Source: Lachnospiraceae bacterium C7
Lineage (GTDB): Bacteria > Bacillota > Clostridia > Lachnospirales > Lachnospiraceae
Direction: 5' to 3'
DNA length: 64,000 bases
Assembly (NCBI GenBank): GCA_900113385.1
Contig: FOPE01000012.1
Location: 1 to 64,000 of the forward strand
Each line of letters starts with the position of its first letter. Within the stretch, counting starts at the first letter, position 1. Positions 54,378 to 62,546 of this stretch are shown in pieces. The notes under the pieces were generated by a model. The model saw only the letters and a program-made list of their open reading frames with translations, did no database searches and had not been told where the DNA came from. The position numbers and the translations under genes were made by a program.

Positions 54378-54406
54378 TTGCTAAAGTGATGCAATTGTAA
54401 TATCAT
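54378..54406 (+). promoter_or_regulatory. Candidate promoter of the PilZ gene
   Basis: TTGCTA, a 17-bp spacer and TATCAT, 80 bp upstream of the PilZ start and just after queA. Confidence 0.55.
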
Positions 54407-54486
54407 ATAAGTATAAGTGAATTTTTGAGTAATGAAAGTCGGAAATATTAAAAACACTTTTATGTGGACATAAAGGAGAGTACAAT

Positions 54487-54828
54487 ATGGAAGAGAAACG
54501 TAAACACAAAAGGCTTGACCTTGATGTTTCTATTCAATTAGAAAGATTAGATCAAGAAGGTATAACTACATTGAAATATGTACATGTTAAAGTAACAGAT
54601 ATTTCTAGAAGTGGAATTGGTTTTACAGCCAATCAGAAACTTGATGTAGGTACTTACTATGATACAAAAATTCAGATATGGACACAAGAAATAGTCGATG
54701 CTGTTGTTGAAATCGTTCGTAGAGAAGATAATGATGATGGAGAATATCACTATGGTTGTGTGTTTATAGGTATGACTGACACCGATGCTCTTAAGATTGA
54801 TATTTATCAAATTTTTAATGACTTATAA
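54487..54828 (+). CDS. PilZ domain protein (c-di-GMP receptor)
   Basis: A stand-alone 113-residue PilZ protein. The two c-di-GMP-binding motifs are present: R-K-H-K-R at residues about 5-9 (R-x-x-x-R) and D-I-S-R-S-G-I-G-F at about 38-46 (D/N-x-S-x-x-G). The rest forms the beta barrel and a short C-terminal helix. AAAGGAG precedes the ATG. It is monocistronic between queA and a terminator. A GGDEF protein is encoded 3 kb downstream, so the window has both a possible producer and a receptor of c-di-GMP. Confidence 0.9.
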   Translation: MEEKRKHKRLDLDVSIQLERLDQEGITTLKYVHVKVTDISRSGIGFTANQKLDVGTYYDTKIQIWTQEIVDAVVEIVRREDNDDGEYHYGCVFIGMTDTDALKIDIYQIFNDL

Positions 54829-54843
54829 GATATTAGATTATAT

Positions 54844-54883
54844 ATAGCAGGTAGATGATGAATCGTTTACCTGCTATTATTTT
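54844..54883 (+). terminator. Terminator after the PilZ gene
   Basis: ATAGCAGGTA and TTACCTGCTAT form a 10-bp stem with a 13-base loop, followed by TATTTTA. Confidence 0.85.
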
Positions 54884-54997
54884 ACCTGATTTAATATGTT
54901 TGAAATATATTTAAAATATATTTAGAATGTGTTTGGATTTTAGAAAATATTTTAAGGCTAAATTAAAATGTTTATAGTTTTTTTAAGGAGAAAGTTT

Positions 54998-56536
54998 ATG
55001 GAATGCGTTAATAAAAAAAGAATGATTTTAGGGCAAGAGTACGAAGTGAAGAAAATGACTAATCCAAGGGATATAGCTGTTAAAGTGCCAGGTTCAAAAA
55101 GTATAACAAATAGGGCATTATTGATAGCAGCTCTTACAGATGGAAAATCAGTGCTAAATGGAGTTTTGTTTAGTGATGATTCAAGAAATTTTTTACAGGC
55201 ACTTAAAGATATGGGATTCAAAGTAGAAGTTGACGAAGAAAGAGAAAGGGTTGAAATTGTTGGTAATGCTGGACTTATTCCAAATAATAAAAGTGAAATC
55301 TATGTTGGAAGTGCAGGTACAGCTGCAAGATTTTTAACAGCGTTGTGTGGACTTGAAAAGGGAGAATTTAAACTTACATCTTCAGAACAAATGAAAAAAC
55401 GTCCCATGAAAGAATTGTTAGAAAGTTTAGTTGAAATAGGAGCTAACGTAGAGTATCTAGAGGAGAAATATCATTTTCCATATATAATAAAAAATAATAT
55501 AGCAAATAACATAGAAAGCAACACAGTAAGCAAAACAGAAAATAACACAGTAAGCAAAACAGAAAATAACACAGTAAGCAAAACAGAAAATAATGCAGAG
55601 ATTAACATAGTAAATGAAAGAGACAGTGTAACTGTTAATATAGATAAAAGCAGTCAGTTTTTAAGTGCATTATTAATTTCTTCAGTTGTATTGAATAAAA
55701 AATTTACAATACATGTTGAAGGAAATCATGGAATGGCATACGTAAAAATGACCGTAAAAATGATGGAACAGTTTGGAGTGAAAGTTCAAGTTTCAGCAGA
55801 TGAAAAAACATATACTATTCCTGCAAATTCAAAATATAAAGCTCGAGAATATGATATAGAACCAGATATTTCAGCAGCATGCTATTTTTATGCGATGAGC
55901 CCTATTTTAGGGATTAATGCTGAAGTGAAAGGAGTTAAATTAAATTCACTGCAAGGTGATATAGCATTTCTTGATGTTTTAAAAGATATGGGGTGCAATA
56001 TATCTGTAGGAAATGATAAACAGATAATTGTTATACCACCTAGGGATGGAAGTATTAAAGGTGGAAGCTGGGACTTGTCAGCATTTTCCGACCAAGCATT
56101 AACACTAGCAGCAGTTGCATATTATTGTCATGAAAAAGTAGAAATAAAAAATATTGGTCATATACAATTTCAAGAATGCGATAGGATTAATGCAATAATA
56201 GAAAATCTTAAAAATGCAGGAAAAAATTCATACTGTATTAGCAGTGACGGGAATGCTGTCAAAAATGTTGTTATATGCGATGACGTAAGAAGTGAAGATT
56301 TAACTATTAAAGATGGGGCTAATCAAAGTAAAATTAGCAAAGATGAAATTAATCAAGAGTTGGCGCAACAAGCAAAGAAAGTTGTAAGGATAAAGACATT
56401 TGATGATCATAGAGTAGCAATGGCTTTTTCTCTTATAGGATTGAGAAAAGGCAATGTAATTATTGAAAATCCTTCTTGTTGTAAAAAAACTTTTGAGACA
56501 TATTTTGATGTCTTAGAAAGCCTATATAGACCGTAA
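54998..56536 (+). CDS. aroA: 3-phosphoshikimate 1-carboxyvinyltransferase (EPSP synthase) with repeat insertion
   Basis: Joins phosphoenolpyruvate to shikimate-3-phosphate in aromatic synthesis. Conserved elements: V-P-G-S-K-S-I-T-N-R-A-L near residue 31, G-S-A-G-T-A-A-R-F-L near 105, K-R-P-M near 135, and F-D-D-H-R-V-A-M-A-F near 468. At 512 residues it is about 85 longer than usual. One extra segment (about residues 165-210) is an Asn/Thr/Glu/Lys insert with three S-K-T-E-N-N-T-V copies, and another (about 400-460) precedes F-D-D-H-R. Both lie between secondary structure elements, so activity could be kept. The start is ATG 54998 behind AAGGAG, not the upstream ATG at 54968. Confidence 0.93.
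   Translation: MECVNKKRMILGQEYEVKKMTNPRDIAVKVPGSKSITNRALLIAALTDGKSVLNGVLFSDDSRNFLQALKDMGFKVEVDEERERVEIVGNAGLIPNNKSEIYVGSAGTAARFLTALCGLEKGEFKLTSSEQMKKRPMKELLESLVEIGANVEYLEEKYHFPYIIKNNIANNIESNTVSKTENNTVSKTENNTVSKTENNAEINIVNERDSVTVNIDKSSQFLSALLISSVVLNKKFTIHVEGNHGMAYVKMTVKMMEQFGVKVQVSADEKTYTIPANSKYKAREYDIEPDISAACYFYAMSPILGINAEVKGVKLNSLQGDIAFLDVLKDMGCNISVGNDKQIIVIPPRDGSIKGGSWDLSAFSDQALTLAAVAYYCHEKVEIKNIGHIQFQECDRINAIIENLKNAGKNSYCISSDGNAVKNVVICDDVRSEDLTIKDGANQSKISKDEINQELAQQAKKVVRIKTFDDHRVAMAFSLIGLRKGNVIIENPSCCKKTFETYFDVLESLYRP
55526..55597 (+). repeat. 24-bp tandem repeat inside aroA, three copies
   Basis: Three in-frame copies begin GTAAGCAAAACAGAAAATAA at 55526, 55550 and 55574; the first two are identical and the third changes near its end. 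They encode eight-residue units T-V-S-K-T-E-N-N. Identity at the DNA level indicates recent duplication. Confidence 0.95.
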
Positions 56537-56578
56537 TTATATTTAGGAAGATTCAAAATCGTACCACACCAAATACGT

Positions 56579-56626
56579 TTGCTACAACAACGTATTGCTA
56601 CAACAATGTATTGCTACAACAATGTA
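56579..56626. repeat. 16-bp tandem repeat, three copies, between aroA and tyrA
   Basis: TTGCTACAACAATGTA at 56595-56610 and 56611-56626, and the same with one base changed at 56579-56594. Near-perfect identity points to recent expansion. The array ends 8 bp before the tyrA promoter candidate. Confidence 0.93.
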
Positions 56627-56634
56627 ATAAAGTG

Positions 56635-56663
56635 TTTATTAAATTAAAAAAATGTAGTACAAT
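56635..56663 (+). promoter_or_regulatory. Candidate promoter of tyrA
   Basis: TTTATT, a 17-bp spacer and TACAAT, 30 bp before the start codon. The -35 box is weak. Confidence 0.45.
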
Positions 56664-56693
56664 TAGGTCAAACACGTATTTTTGGAGGCGGAA

Positions 56694-57791
56694 ATGAATT
56701 TTAATAAAATTGGATTTATAGGTTTTGGATTAATAGGAGCATCAATTGCAAAAAAAATCAGGAATGATTCTCCTAATACACATATAATTGCGACAGCTAG
56801 ACATCAAAGCACCATAGACGAGGCATATAGTATCAATTTAATTGATAACATATCACAGTTAGAAATAAAGGATTTTAATGACTGTGATCTTATTTTTTTG
56901 TGTGCACCTGTTCAATACAATATAGAATATTTAAAGGAATTAAAGCCAATAATAAAGGAAGATTGTATTATAACGGATGTAGGCAGTACGAAAGCTGCTA
57001 TTCACAAAGAAGTTAAAAGATTAGGGCTTCAGAAGAATTTCATTGGTGGACATCCAATGACGGGTTCAGAAAAAACTGGAGTTGCTAATTCAAATATGTT
57101 TTTGCTTGAAAATGCATACTATATTATTACACCGACAGAAGAAACAAGCAAAAAGACTTTAGAGGAATTTGAAAAATTTATAAAAAAATTAAATTCAATT
57201 CCAATGGTATTAGACTATAAATTCCACGATTATGCAACAGGGGCAATAAGTCATTTGCCACATATGATCGCTTATTCTTTAGTTGATTTAGTTAAAGAAA
57301 TTGATAGTGAAGATGAGGTTATGAAAACAATTGCAGCAGGTGGCTTTAGAGACATGACGCGTATAGCATCGTCATCAGCGGCAATGTGGAAAAGTATTTG
57401 TCAGTCTAACACAGAAGAAATAGTAAAATTAATAGATTTGTTTGTAGATAAATTGCAATATGTAAAAAATAATTTAAATCAAGAAAAATTTGATGAATTA
57501 TATGATTTTTTTCAAGAGGGCAAAAATTATAGAGATTCCCTTGCTGTTCCTAAAAGACGTTTACAGCAAATGGTATATGAATTATATATTGATTTAGTAG
57601 ATGAAGCAGGTGGAATTGCAACGATTGCAACATTATTGGCGACAAATCAAATAAGTATTAAGAATATGGGTATAATAAACAATCGAGAATTTGAAGAAGG
57701 GGTATTAAGAATCGAATTTTATGATGAAGAATCACAGAAGTTTTCTAAAAAGCTTCTAGAGTCAAAAAATTATACCATTTATCAAAGATAG
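56694..57791 (+). CDS. tyrA: Prephenate dehydrogenase with ACT domain
   Basis: NAD-dependent oxidative decarboxylation of prephenate to 4-hydroxyphenylpyruvate, on the way to tyrosine. The Rossmann motif G-F-G-L-I-G-A-S-I-A is near residue 9, D-V-G-S-T-K near 95 and G-G-H-P-M-T-G-S-E near 117, with H-L-P-H near 193. A C-terminal ACT domain (about residues 295-365; G-G-I-A-T-I-A-T-L-L) probably gives feedback inhibition by tyrosine. An in-frame TTG at 56682 precedes the GGAGG site; ATG 56694 is the start (365 residues). Confidence 0.93.
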   Translation: MNFNKIGFIGFGLIGASIAKKIRNDSPNTHIIATARHQSTIDEAYSINLIDNISQLEIKDFNDCDLIFLCAPVQYNIEYLKELKPIIKEDCIITDVGSTKAAIHKEVKRLGLQKNFIGGHPMTGSEKTGVANSNMFLLENAYYIITPTEETSKKTLEEFEKFIKKLNSIPMVLDYKFHDYATGAISHLPHMIAYSLVDLVKEIDSEDEVMKTIAAGGFRDMTRIASSSAAMWKSICQSNTEEIVKLIDLFVDKLQYVKNNLNQEKFDELYDFFQEGKNYRDSLAVPKRRLQQMVYELYIDLVDEAGGIATIATLLATNQISIKNMGIINNREFEEGVLRIEFYDEESQKFSKKLLESKNYTIYQR

Positions 57792-57936
57792 TAATAAGTA
57801 GTATTAGAATTTCCGATATTAAATTGGAAGGGACGGTTAAGTCTGTGCTTTTTTTAGGATGCCCTTTCCCTATTCATTGAGAAAAGCATTTAATATGCTC
57901 TTATTCTATGAAAAAATTAGAAGTCGGAGTGGTGAA

Positions 57937-59781
57937 ATGAAACAAAAAAGATTCATCCTAAATGATGTAGAGTCATTTGAAAAAATGTCAGATGAAATAA
58001 ATAAAGATGCTTTGTATAGGAAATGCGAAAAATGCCTAATTCAAATGGTTGTACCTATGCAAGAAAGTCCATTTATAATAAATCACCTAAAATTTTTTAA
58101 GGAAAACATTCCAAAAGCGGTAGTTATAGGGATGACTAATCATGGTGCTTTAAGTAGAGAGACGCATTCAATAGATTGCATAATTTGTACAGTTTTATTT
58201 TTTGAAGAGACAAATTTTAAATTAGATGTATTTGATTGCTCAGAGAAAACTCCTAAGGAAGTAGGGGCTGAGTATATAAATATGTTAAGCGAAAGAGAAA
58301 ACGTTAGGGGCATTTTAATGATGTCGTCAGATATAAAGTTGTGTCCCGAAAAGTTTATAGATCAAATATATACTTTTGACGAAAGACTAATCGTTTTTGG
58401 TGCTTTAGCAGGCTCTAATGAAATGGGCAAAAATAATTCTATAATTTTTGCTGAGGAAAAGATTTATGATAGAGCAATCTTAGCAGTATCATTCGAAGGA
58501 AAAAATTTGCAGATTACTGCAGACTATAATTTGGGCTGGAAATCTTTAGGAAAAGAATTGACTATAGATAAAAGTGATGACAATGGAGTAGTGTATCAAA
58601 TAGATAATATTCCAGCATTTGATGTTTATGCAAATCATTTAGGAGTATCAAAAAACCCATATTTTTTTGAAAATATAAGTTCTTTTCCGTTTATGATTAG
58701 ACATAATGGCATATATCTTGCAAGAATAGCACTAAATTATAGGGAAAGTGGTGCTTTAGAATTTGCAATGGAGTTGCCAGTAGGAAGTAGAGTGAGTTTG
58801 GGTTATGCTAAACCGGAATATTTGTTGGCGGAAAGTTACACAAAGTCAAGAGAAATGATGAATTTTAGACCAGAAGCGTTGCTAATATATTCTTGCATGA
58901 ACAGGCGAATGCTTATGGGAGATAATTTGACAGAAACAGAATTTTCATATTATGAAGATGTTAACCCAAGTGCCACATGGGTCTGCGGATATGGAGAAAT
59001 TCTGCATACAAGAGAAATTAGAGGATTGCTTAATAGTACTCTAGTTGCAGTTGGTATGAGGGAGTGTGATAGCAGTCAATTACCAGAGAAGTATCAGTAT
59101 TCGGAAAGAGGATTTTATAGTAATCAAGAACCTATTTTCATAGAAGACATTAAGAATGATGAAAAATACAAAGAAATTATTAAAGATCTAACTAGGATGG
59201 AGATAATAAGAAAAGAAGGATATATTCCTTTAAATGACAGATTAATTAATTTCCTTGAAGCCACTACATCAGATTTGCGTGATGCGGTAAATATGCTGTT
59301 TAAAGCAGCAAGTTTAGACCAATTGACAGAGATTTATAATAGACGAGCATTAGATTTCTTTATTGAACAAGCAATCGGAAATTTCGGAATAGAAGGACGA
59401 GTTGCTTTAGTTATGTTTGATATAGATTTCTTTAAAAAGATAAACGATAATTTCGGTCACGATATTGGAGATGACATCATAAAACAAGTAGTTAACGTTA
59501 TTAAAGATTCTTCAGGAAAACATAGTGTTTTAGGACGCTGGGGAGGCGAAGAATTTATACTAATGGTAAAAAACACAAGTCAAAATGATGTTGTGAATTT
59601 GGCAGAAAAAATTAGAAAAAAGGTAGAAGTTACTAATTTTATACCAGTTGGTCATATAACAATAAGCGTAGGAATTACATTTATGGATAATACAGATGAT
59701 TCGGTTCGCTTATTTGAAAGAGTTGATAAGGCTTTGTATCAGGCTAAGAAAAATGGTCGAAATTGTATTAGAATTAAATGA
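57937..59781 (+). CDS. FIST sensor-GGDEF diguanylate cyclase
   Basis: A 614-residue soluble signalling protein. An N-terminal FIST domain (about residues 25-200) and FIST-C (about 210-385) form a cytoplasmic small-ligand sensor, and a C-terminal GGDEF domain (about 450-614) makes c-di-GMP. The GGDEF core has L-T-E-I-Y-N-R-R-A-L, F-D-I-D-F-F-K-K-I-N-D near 490 and an intact R-W-G-G-E-E-F near 533. The inhibitory I-site R-x-x-D five residues before is absent (G-K-H-S there), so product inhibition is not expected. The start is ATG 57937 behind GGAGTGGTG. The 145-bp gap before it holds a GGAAGGG/CCCTTTCC pairing and a TCCGATAT motif. Confidence 0.9.
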   Translation: MKQKRFILNDVESFEKMSDEINKDALYRKCEKCLIQMVVPMQESPFIINHLKFFKENIPKAVVIGMTNHGALSRETHSIDCIICTVLFFEETNFKLDVFDCSEKTPKEVGAEYINMLSERENVRGILMMSSDIKLCPEKFIDQIYTFDERLIVFGALAGSNEMGKNNSIIFAEEKIYDRAILAVSFEGKNLQITADYNLGWKSLGKELTIDKSDDNGVVYQIDNIPAFDVYANHLGVSKNPYFFENISSFPFMIRHNGIYLARIALNYRESGALEFAMELPVGSRVSLGYAKPEYLLAESYTKSREMMNFRPEALLIYSCMNRRMLMGDNLTETEFSYYEDVNPSATWVCGYGEILHTREIRGLLNSTLVAVGMRECDSSQLPEKYQYSERGFYSNQEPIFIEDIKNDEKYKEIIKDLTRMEIIRKEGYIPLNDRLINFLEATTSDLRDAVNMLFKAASLDQLTEIYNRRALDFFIEQAIGNFGIEGRVALVMFDIDFFKKINDNFGHDIGDDIIKQVVNVIKDSSGKHSVLGRWGGEEFILMVKNTSQNDVVNLAEKIRKKVEVTNFIPVGHITISVGITFMDNTDDSVRLFERVDKALYQAKKNGRNCIRIK

Positions 59782-59910
59782 AGAGCTAGGGATTGTTTTT
59801 TTATTAATGAAACAAAAAATAGTTCCTTGAAAGATAAAATTGAATACACGTCGGAAAAAAATTATATTTTGAATTAGCAAAAGAAAAGCTGTTAACATAT
59901 ACACATTAAG

Positions 59911-59958
59911 AAAAGCCTAAGATAAAGTGGATTAAAACATTTTATCTTAGGCTTTTTT
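59911..59958. terminator. Terminator between the GGDEF gene and tetR
   Basis: AAAAGCCTAAGATAAA pairs perfectly with TTTATCTTAGGCTTTT over 16 bp around a 14-base loop, followed by T residues on the plus strand. It also serves tetR from the other side. A weaker hairpin (about 59787-59825) just after the GGDEF stop has several G-T pairs. The gap 59782-60011 holds nothing else. Confidence 0.9.
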
Positions 59959-60011
59959 TAGAGAAAGCAAATAATAATAGCGTAGAGTAAATAAAAATAA
60001 GCTATTTTGCA

Positions 60012-60596
60012 TCAATTTTTTGAAGTAGATTCGTTGCTGTGAAAAAAGTTACGAAACTCTGAACCTAATATTTTAGTGATGATGGCCATATCTTCATTTT
60101 TATGATCAAAAAAAGTAACAAAGGAAAAACTAGTAAAATAGCATTCAAGTTTTAAATTATTTTCTTTAGTGTCTTTAATTTCAGTAATAGAAAATACTTT
60201 TGATTTTAATTTATTAATAACCATATTAATGAATTCATGTCCAATGTAGGCACTTCCAATGTCTAGAAGATGGCCTGTTGTAGATATTGATTTTATACAT
60301 TTATCTTGTAAAGCAAGAAAATGTTCAATAAATGCTTCAGGGTAATCATAAAATTCATCCCAAAAATCTATAGTTTCAACAAAGAAATTTATAAAATCAG
60401 AGAGGACTTCACGGTATAAATCATAAATGTCATTATAATGCAAGTAGAAAGTTCCTTTGTTAATTAAAGCTTGCTTAGATAATTCAGTTACTGTTATTTT
60501 TTGAATGGGTTTATTTTCTAGTAATTGAATAAATGCATCTTTAATAGCTTTTTTAGTTTTAATTACACGTAAATCATCTGAATTTTTTGCTTTCAT
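60012..60596 (-). CDS. TetR/AcrR family transcriptional regulator
   Basis: A 194-residue one-component repressor. The N-terminal TetR helix-turn-helix (residues about 12-58) has I-K-D-A-F-I-Q-L-L, I-T-V-T-E-L-S-K-Q-A and N-K-G-T-F-Y-L-H-Y near 48. The C-terminal ligand domain is of the DUF/TetR_C type found in clostridial regulators of ABC exporters. It is divergent from the two ABC genes, with an inverted repeat between them, so it most likely represses that exporter until a drug or metabolite binds. Confidence 0.92.
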   Translation of the reverse strand: MKAKNSDDLRVIKTKKAIKDAFIQLLENKPIQKITVTELSKQALINKGTFYLHYNDIYDLYREVLSDFINFFVETIDFWDEFYDYPEAFIEHFLALQDKCIKSISTTGHLLDIGSAYIGHEFINMVINKLKSKVFSITEIKDTKENNLKLECYFTSFSFVTFFDHKNEDMAIITKILGSEFRNFFHSNESTSKN

Positions 60597-60615
60597 AAGT
60601 TTCTCCTTCTAATAA

Positions 60616-60694
60616 TTAATCAACTATTTTGCATATTCGTTGATTAAAAGACTAATATTAATAACCGTTTATTGAATAATCAACTAGTGTGCAT
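60616..60694. promoter_or_regulatory. Candidate TetR operators in the tetR-ABC gap
   Basis: TTAATCAAC (60616) and GTTGATTAA (60639) form an inverted repeat with perfect 9-bp arms. The 17-bp sequence AATCAACTATTTTGCAT (60618) recurs with two changes at 60678, exactly as the spacer of the ABC promoter. A repressor bound at both places would shut the exporter and also control tetR itself. Confidence 0.7.
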
Positions 60695-60700
60695 TAAAAT
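60672..60700 (+). promoter_or_regulatory. SigmaA-type promoter of the ABC exporter
   Basis: TTGAAT, a 17-bp spacer and TAAAAT, 50 bp before the first ABC gene; its spacer is a copy of the operator-like sequence. Confidence 0.75.
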
Positions 60701-60749
60701 ATTATCATACTATCAAAAAAAATAAAATAGGCAGAAAGGAATAATCTAT

Positions 60750-62528
60750 ATGTGGAAGATTTTAAAAAAATTGAAAAAACGCGAATGGTCGTTTGTTTTT
60801 ATCAGTTTAATATTTATTATCACACAAGTTTGGCTTGATTTAAAAATGCCAGATTATATGTCAGAAATAACTAAATTGGTAGAGACTAAAGGCTCAAAAA
60901 TGATAGATATCATAGAACAAGGCGGATACATGTTATTGTGTGCCCTAGGAAGTATGTTTGCTTCTGTTGTTGTTGGCTTTTTAGCAGCACAGGTGGCAGC
61001 AGGATTAGCTAGAAGATTACGTGGTGAAGTTTACGAAAAAACGATGACATTTTCCATGGAGGAAATTAATGTTTTTTCTACAGATTCATTAATAACACGT
61101 ACAACAAATGATATTACACAGATTCAAACACTTATTGCAATGGGATTGCAGGTTATTATAAAGGCTCCAATTCTTGCTGTTTGGGCAATTATTAAAATAT
61201 CGGACAAAAGCTGGCAGTGGACAGCTGCAACTGGAGTAACAGTAGCAGAACTTATGCTTTTCCTAATTATAATGATTATAATTGTTTTACCAAAGTTTAG
61301 AATTTTACAAACATTAACAGATAATCTAAATAAAGTTACAAGAGAAAATTTAACTGGTATAAGAGTTGTTAGAGCTTATAATGGTGAGGCTTATCAAGAA
61401 GAAAAATTTGAAAAAGCTAATACAGATGTTACAAGAACAAACTTGTTTACAAGCAGAGGAATGGCTTCAGTATTTCCAATGATGACTTTGCTTATGTCAT
61501 TCTTACCATTAGCGATTTATTGGATTGGAATGTATTTAATAAATGATGCATCAGCTCCAATGGATAAAGTGCAATTGTTTTCTAACATGGTTGTATTTTC
61601 ATCATATGCAATGCAAGTAATAATGGCGTTTATGATGCTAATAGTTGTATTTTTTATTTTCCCAAGAGCAAATGTTTCAGCAAAGCGTATTAACGAAGTA
61701 CTTGGTGAAAAAACAAAAATTCATGATGGAAACATAGTTGAAAATAATCAAAAGAGTAAAGGAACAATTGAATTTAAAAATGTAAGTTTTAAATATCCAG
61801 ATGCAGGAGATTATGTTTTACGTAACATTTCATTTAAAGCCGATAAGGGAGAAACTGTAGCAATTATAGGTGCAACTGGTAGTGGTAAAAGTACAATTAT
61901 AAATTTGATTCCTCGTTTTTATGATGTTACGGAAGGAAGTATTTTAATTGATGGAGAGGATATAAGAGATTATTCTCAAGATATTTTACATAATAAACTA
62001 GGATATGTTCCACAAAAGGCAGTTTTGTTTAAAGGAGATATTTCTTCTAATATCATGTTTGGTGAAAATGGAGAAAGTTTAACGGATAAAGAAAAGGCAA
62101 TTCGAGTTAGTGAAGCAATCGATGTTTCTCAGTCAAGAGAATTTATTTCAAAAATGCCTAAAGGAGAGGATTCAAAAATTTCTCAAGGCGGTACTAATGT
62201 ATCTGGTGGACAAAAACAAAGAATTGCAATAGCTCGAGCAATAGCTAAAAATCCAGAAATTATGCTATTTGATGATTCTTTCTCAGCACTAGATTACAAA
62301 ACAGATAGAATTCTTCGTTCAGCACTTAAAAATAGAAGTCACAAGGTAACATCAATTATCGTTGCTCAAAGAATAGGAACTATAAAGGATGCAGACAGAA
62401 TTGTTGTGTTAGATGAAGGAAAAGTTGTAGGTTACGGAAAACATGGAGAATTACTTAAAAATTGTCCGGTGTATCTTGAAATTGCTAAATCACAGCTTTC
62501 AGAAGACGAAATCAGAAAAGACATGTAG
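60750..62528 (+). CDS. Heterodimeric ABC exporter, first subunit (degenerate ATP site)
   Basis: A 592-residue half-transporter: six membrane helices (residues 1-320) fused to an ATPase domain. Walker A G-A-T-G-S-G-K-S-T is near 373 and the signature N-V-S-G-G-Q-K-Q-R near 483. Walker B I-M-L-F-D-D is near 505, where the catalytic Glu is replaced by Asp. The switch His is also replaced (V-A-Q-R instead of V-A-H-R, near 540). Both changes mark the non-hydrolysing site of heterodimeric exporters such as BmrCD and TM287/288. It must pair with the next gene. The substrate is unknown; multidrug or lipid/peptide export is likely. Confidence 0.93.
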   Translation: MWKILKKLKKREWSFVFISLIFIITQVWLDLKMPDYMSEITKLVETKGSKMIDIIEQGGYMLLCALGSMFASVVVGFLAAQVAAGLARRLRGEVYEKTMTFSMEEINVFSTDSLITRTTNDITQIQTLIAMGLQVIIKAPILAVWAIIKISDKSWQWTAATGVTVAELMLFLIIMIIIVLPKFRILQTLTDNLNKVTRENLTGIRVVRAYNGEAYQEEKFEKANTDVTRTNLFTSRGMASVFPMMTLLMSFLPLAIYWIGMYLINDASAPMDKVQLFSNMVVFSSYAMQVIMAFMMLIVVFFIFPRANVSAKRINEVLGEKTKIHDGNIVENNQKSKGTIEFKNVSFKYPDAGDYVLRNISFKADKGETVAIIGATGSGKSTIINLIPRFYDVTEGSILIDGEDIRDYSQDILHNKLGYVPQKAVLFKGDISSNIMFGENGESLTDKEKAIRVSEAIDVSQSREFISKMPKGEDSKISQGGTNVSGGQKQRIAIARAIAKNPEIMLFDDSFSALDYKTDRILRSALKNRSHKVTSIIVAQRIGTIKDADRIVVLDEGKVVGYGKHGELLKNCPVYLEIAKSQLSEDEIRKDM

Positions 62529-62546
62529 GAAAGGGTGGTGAAAATA

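Noticed and set aside
57792-57936. C-di-GMP riboswitch upstream of the GGDEF gene
   Set aside because: The gap has a purine-rich hairpin but not the conserved core or tetraloop-receptor motifs of either c-di-GMP riboswitch class.
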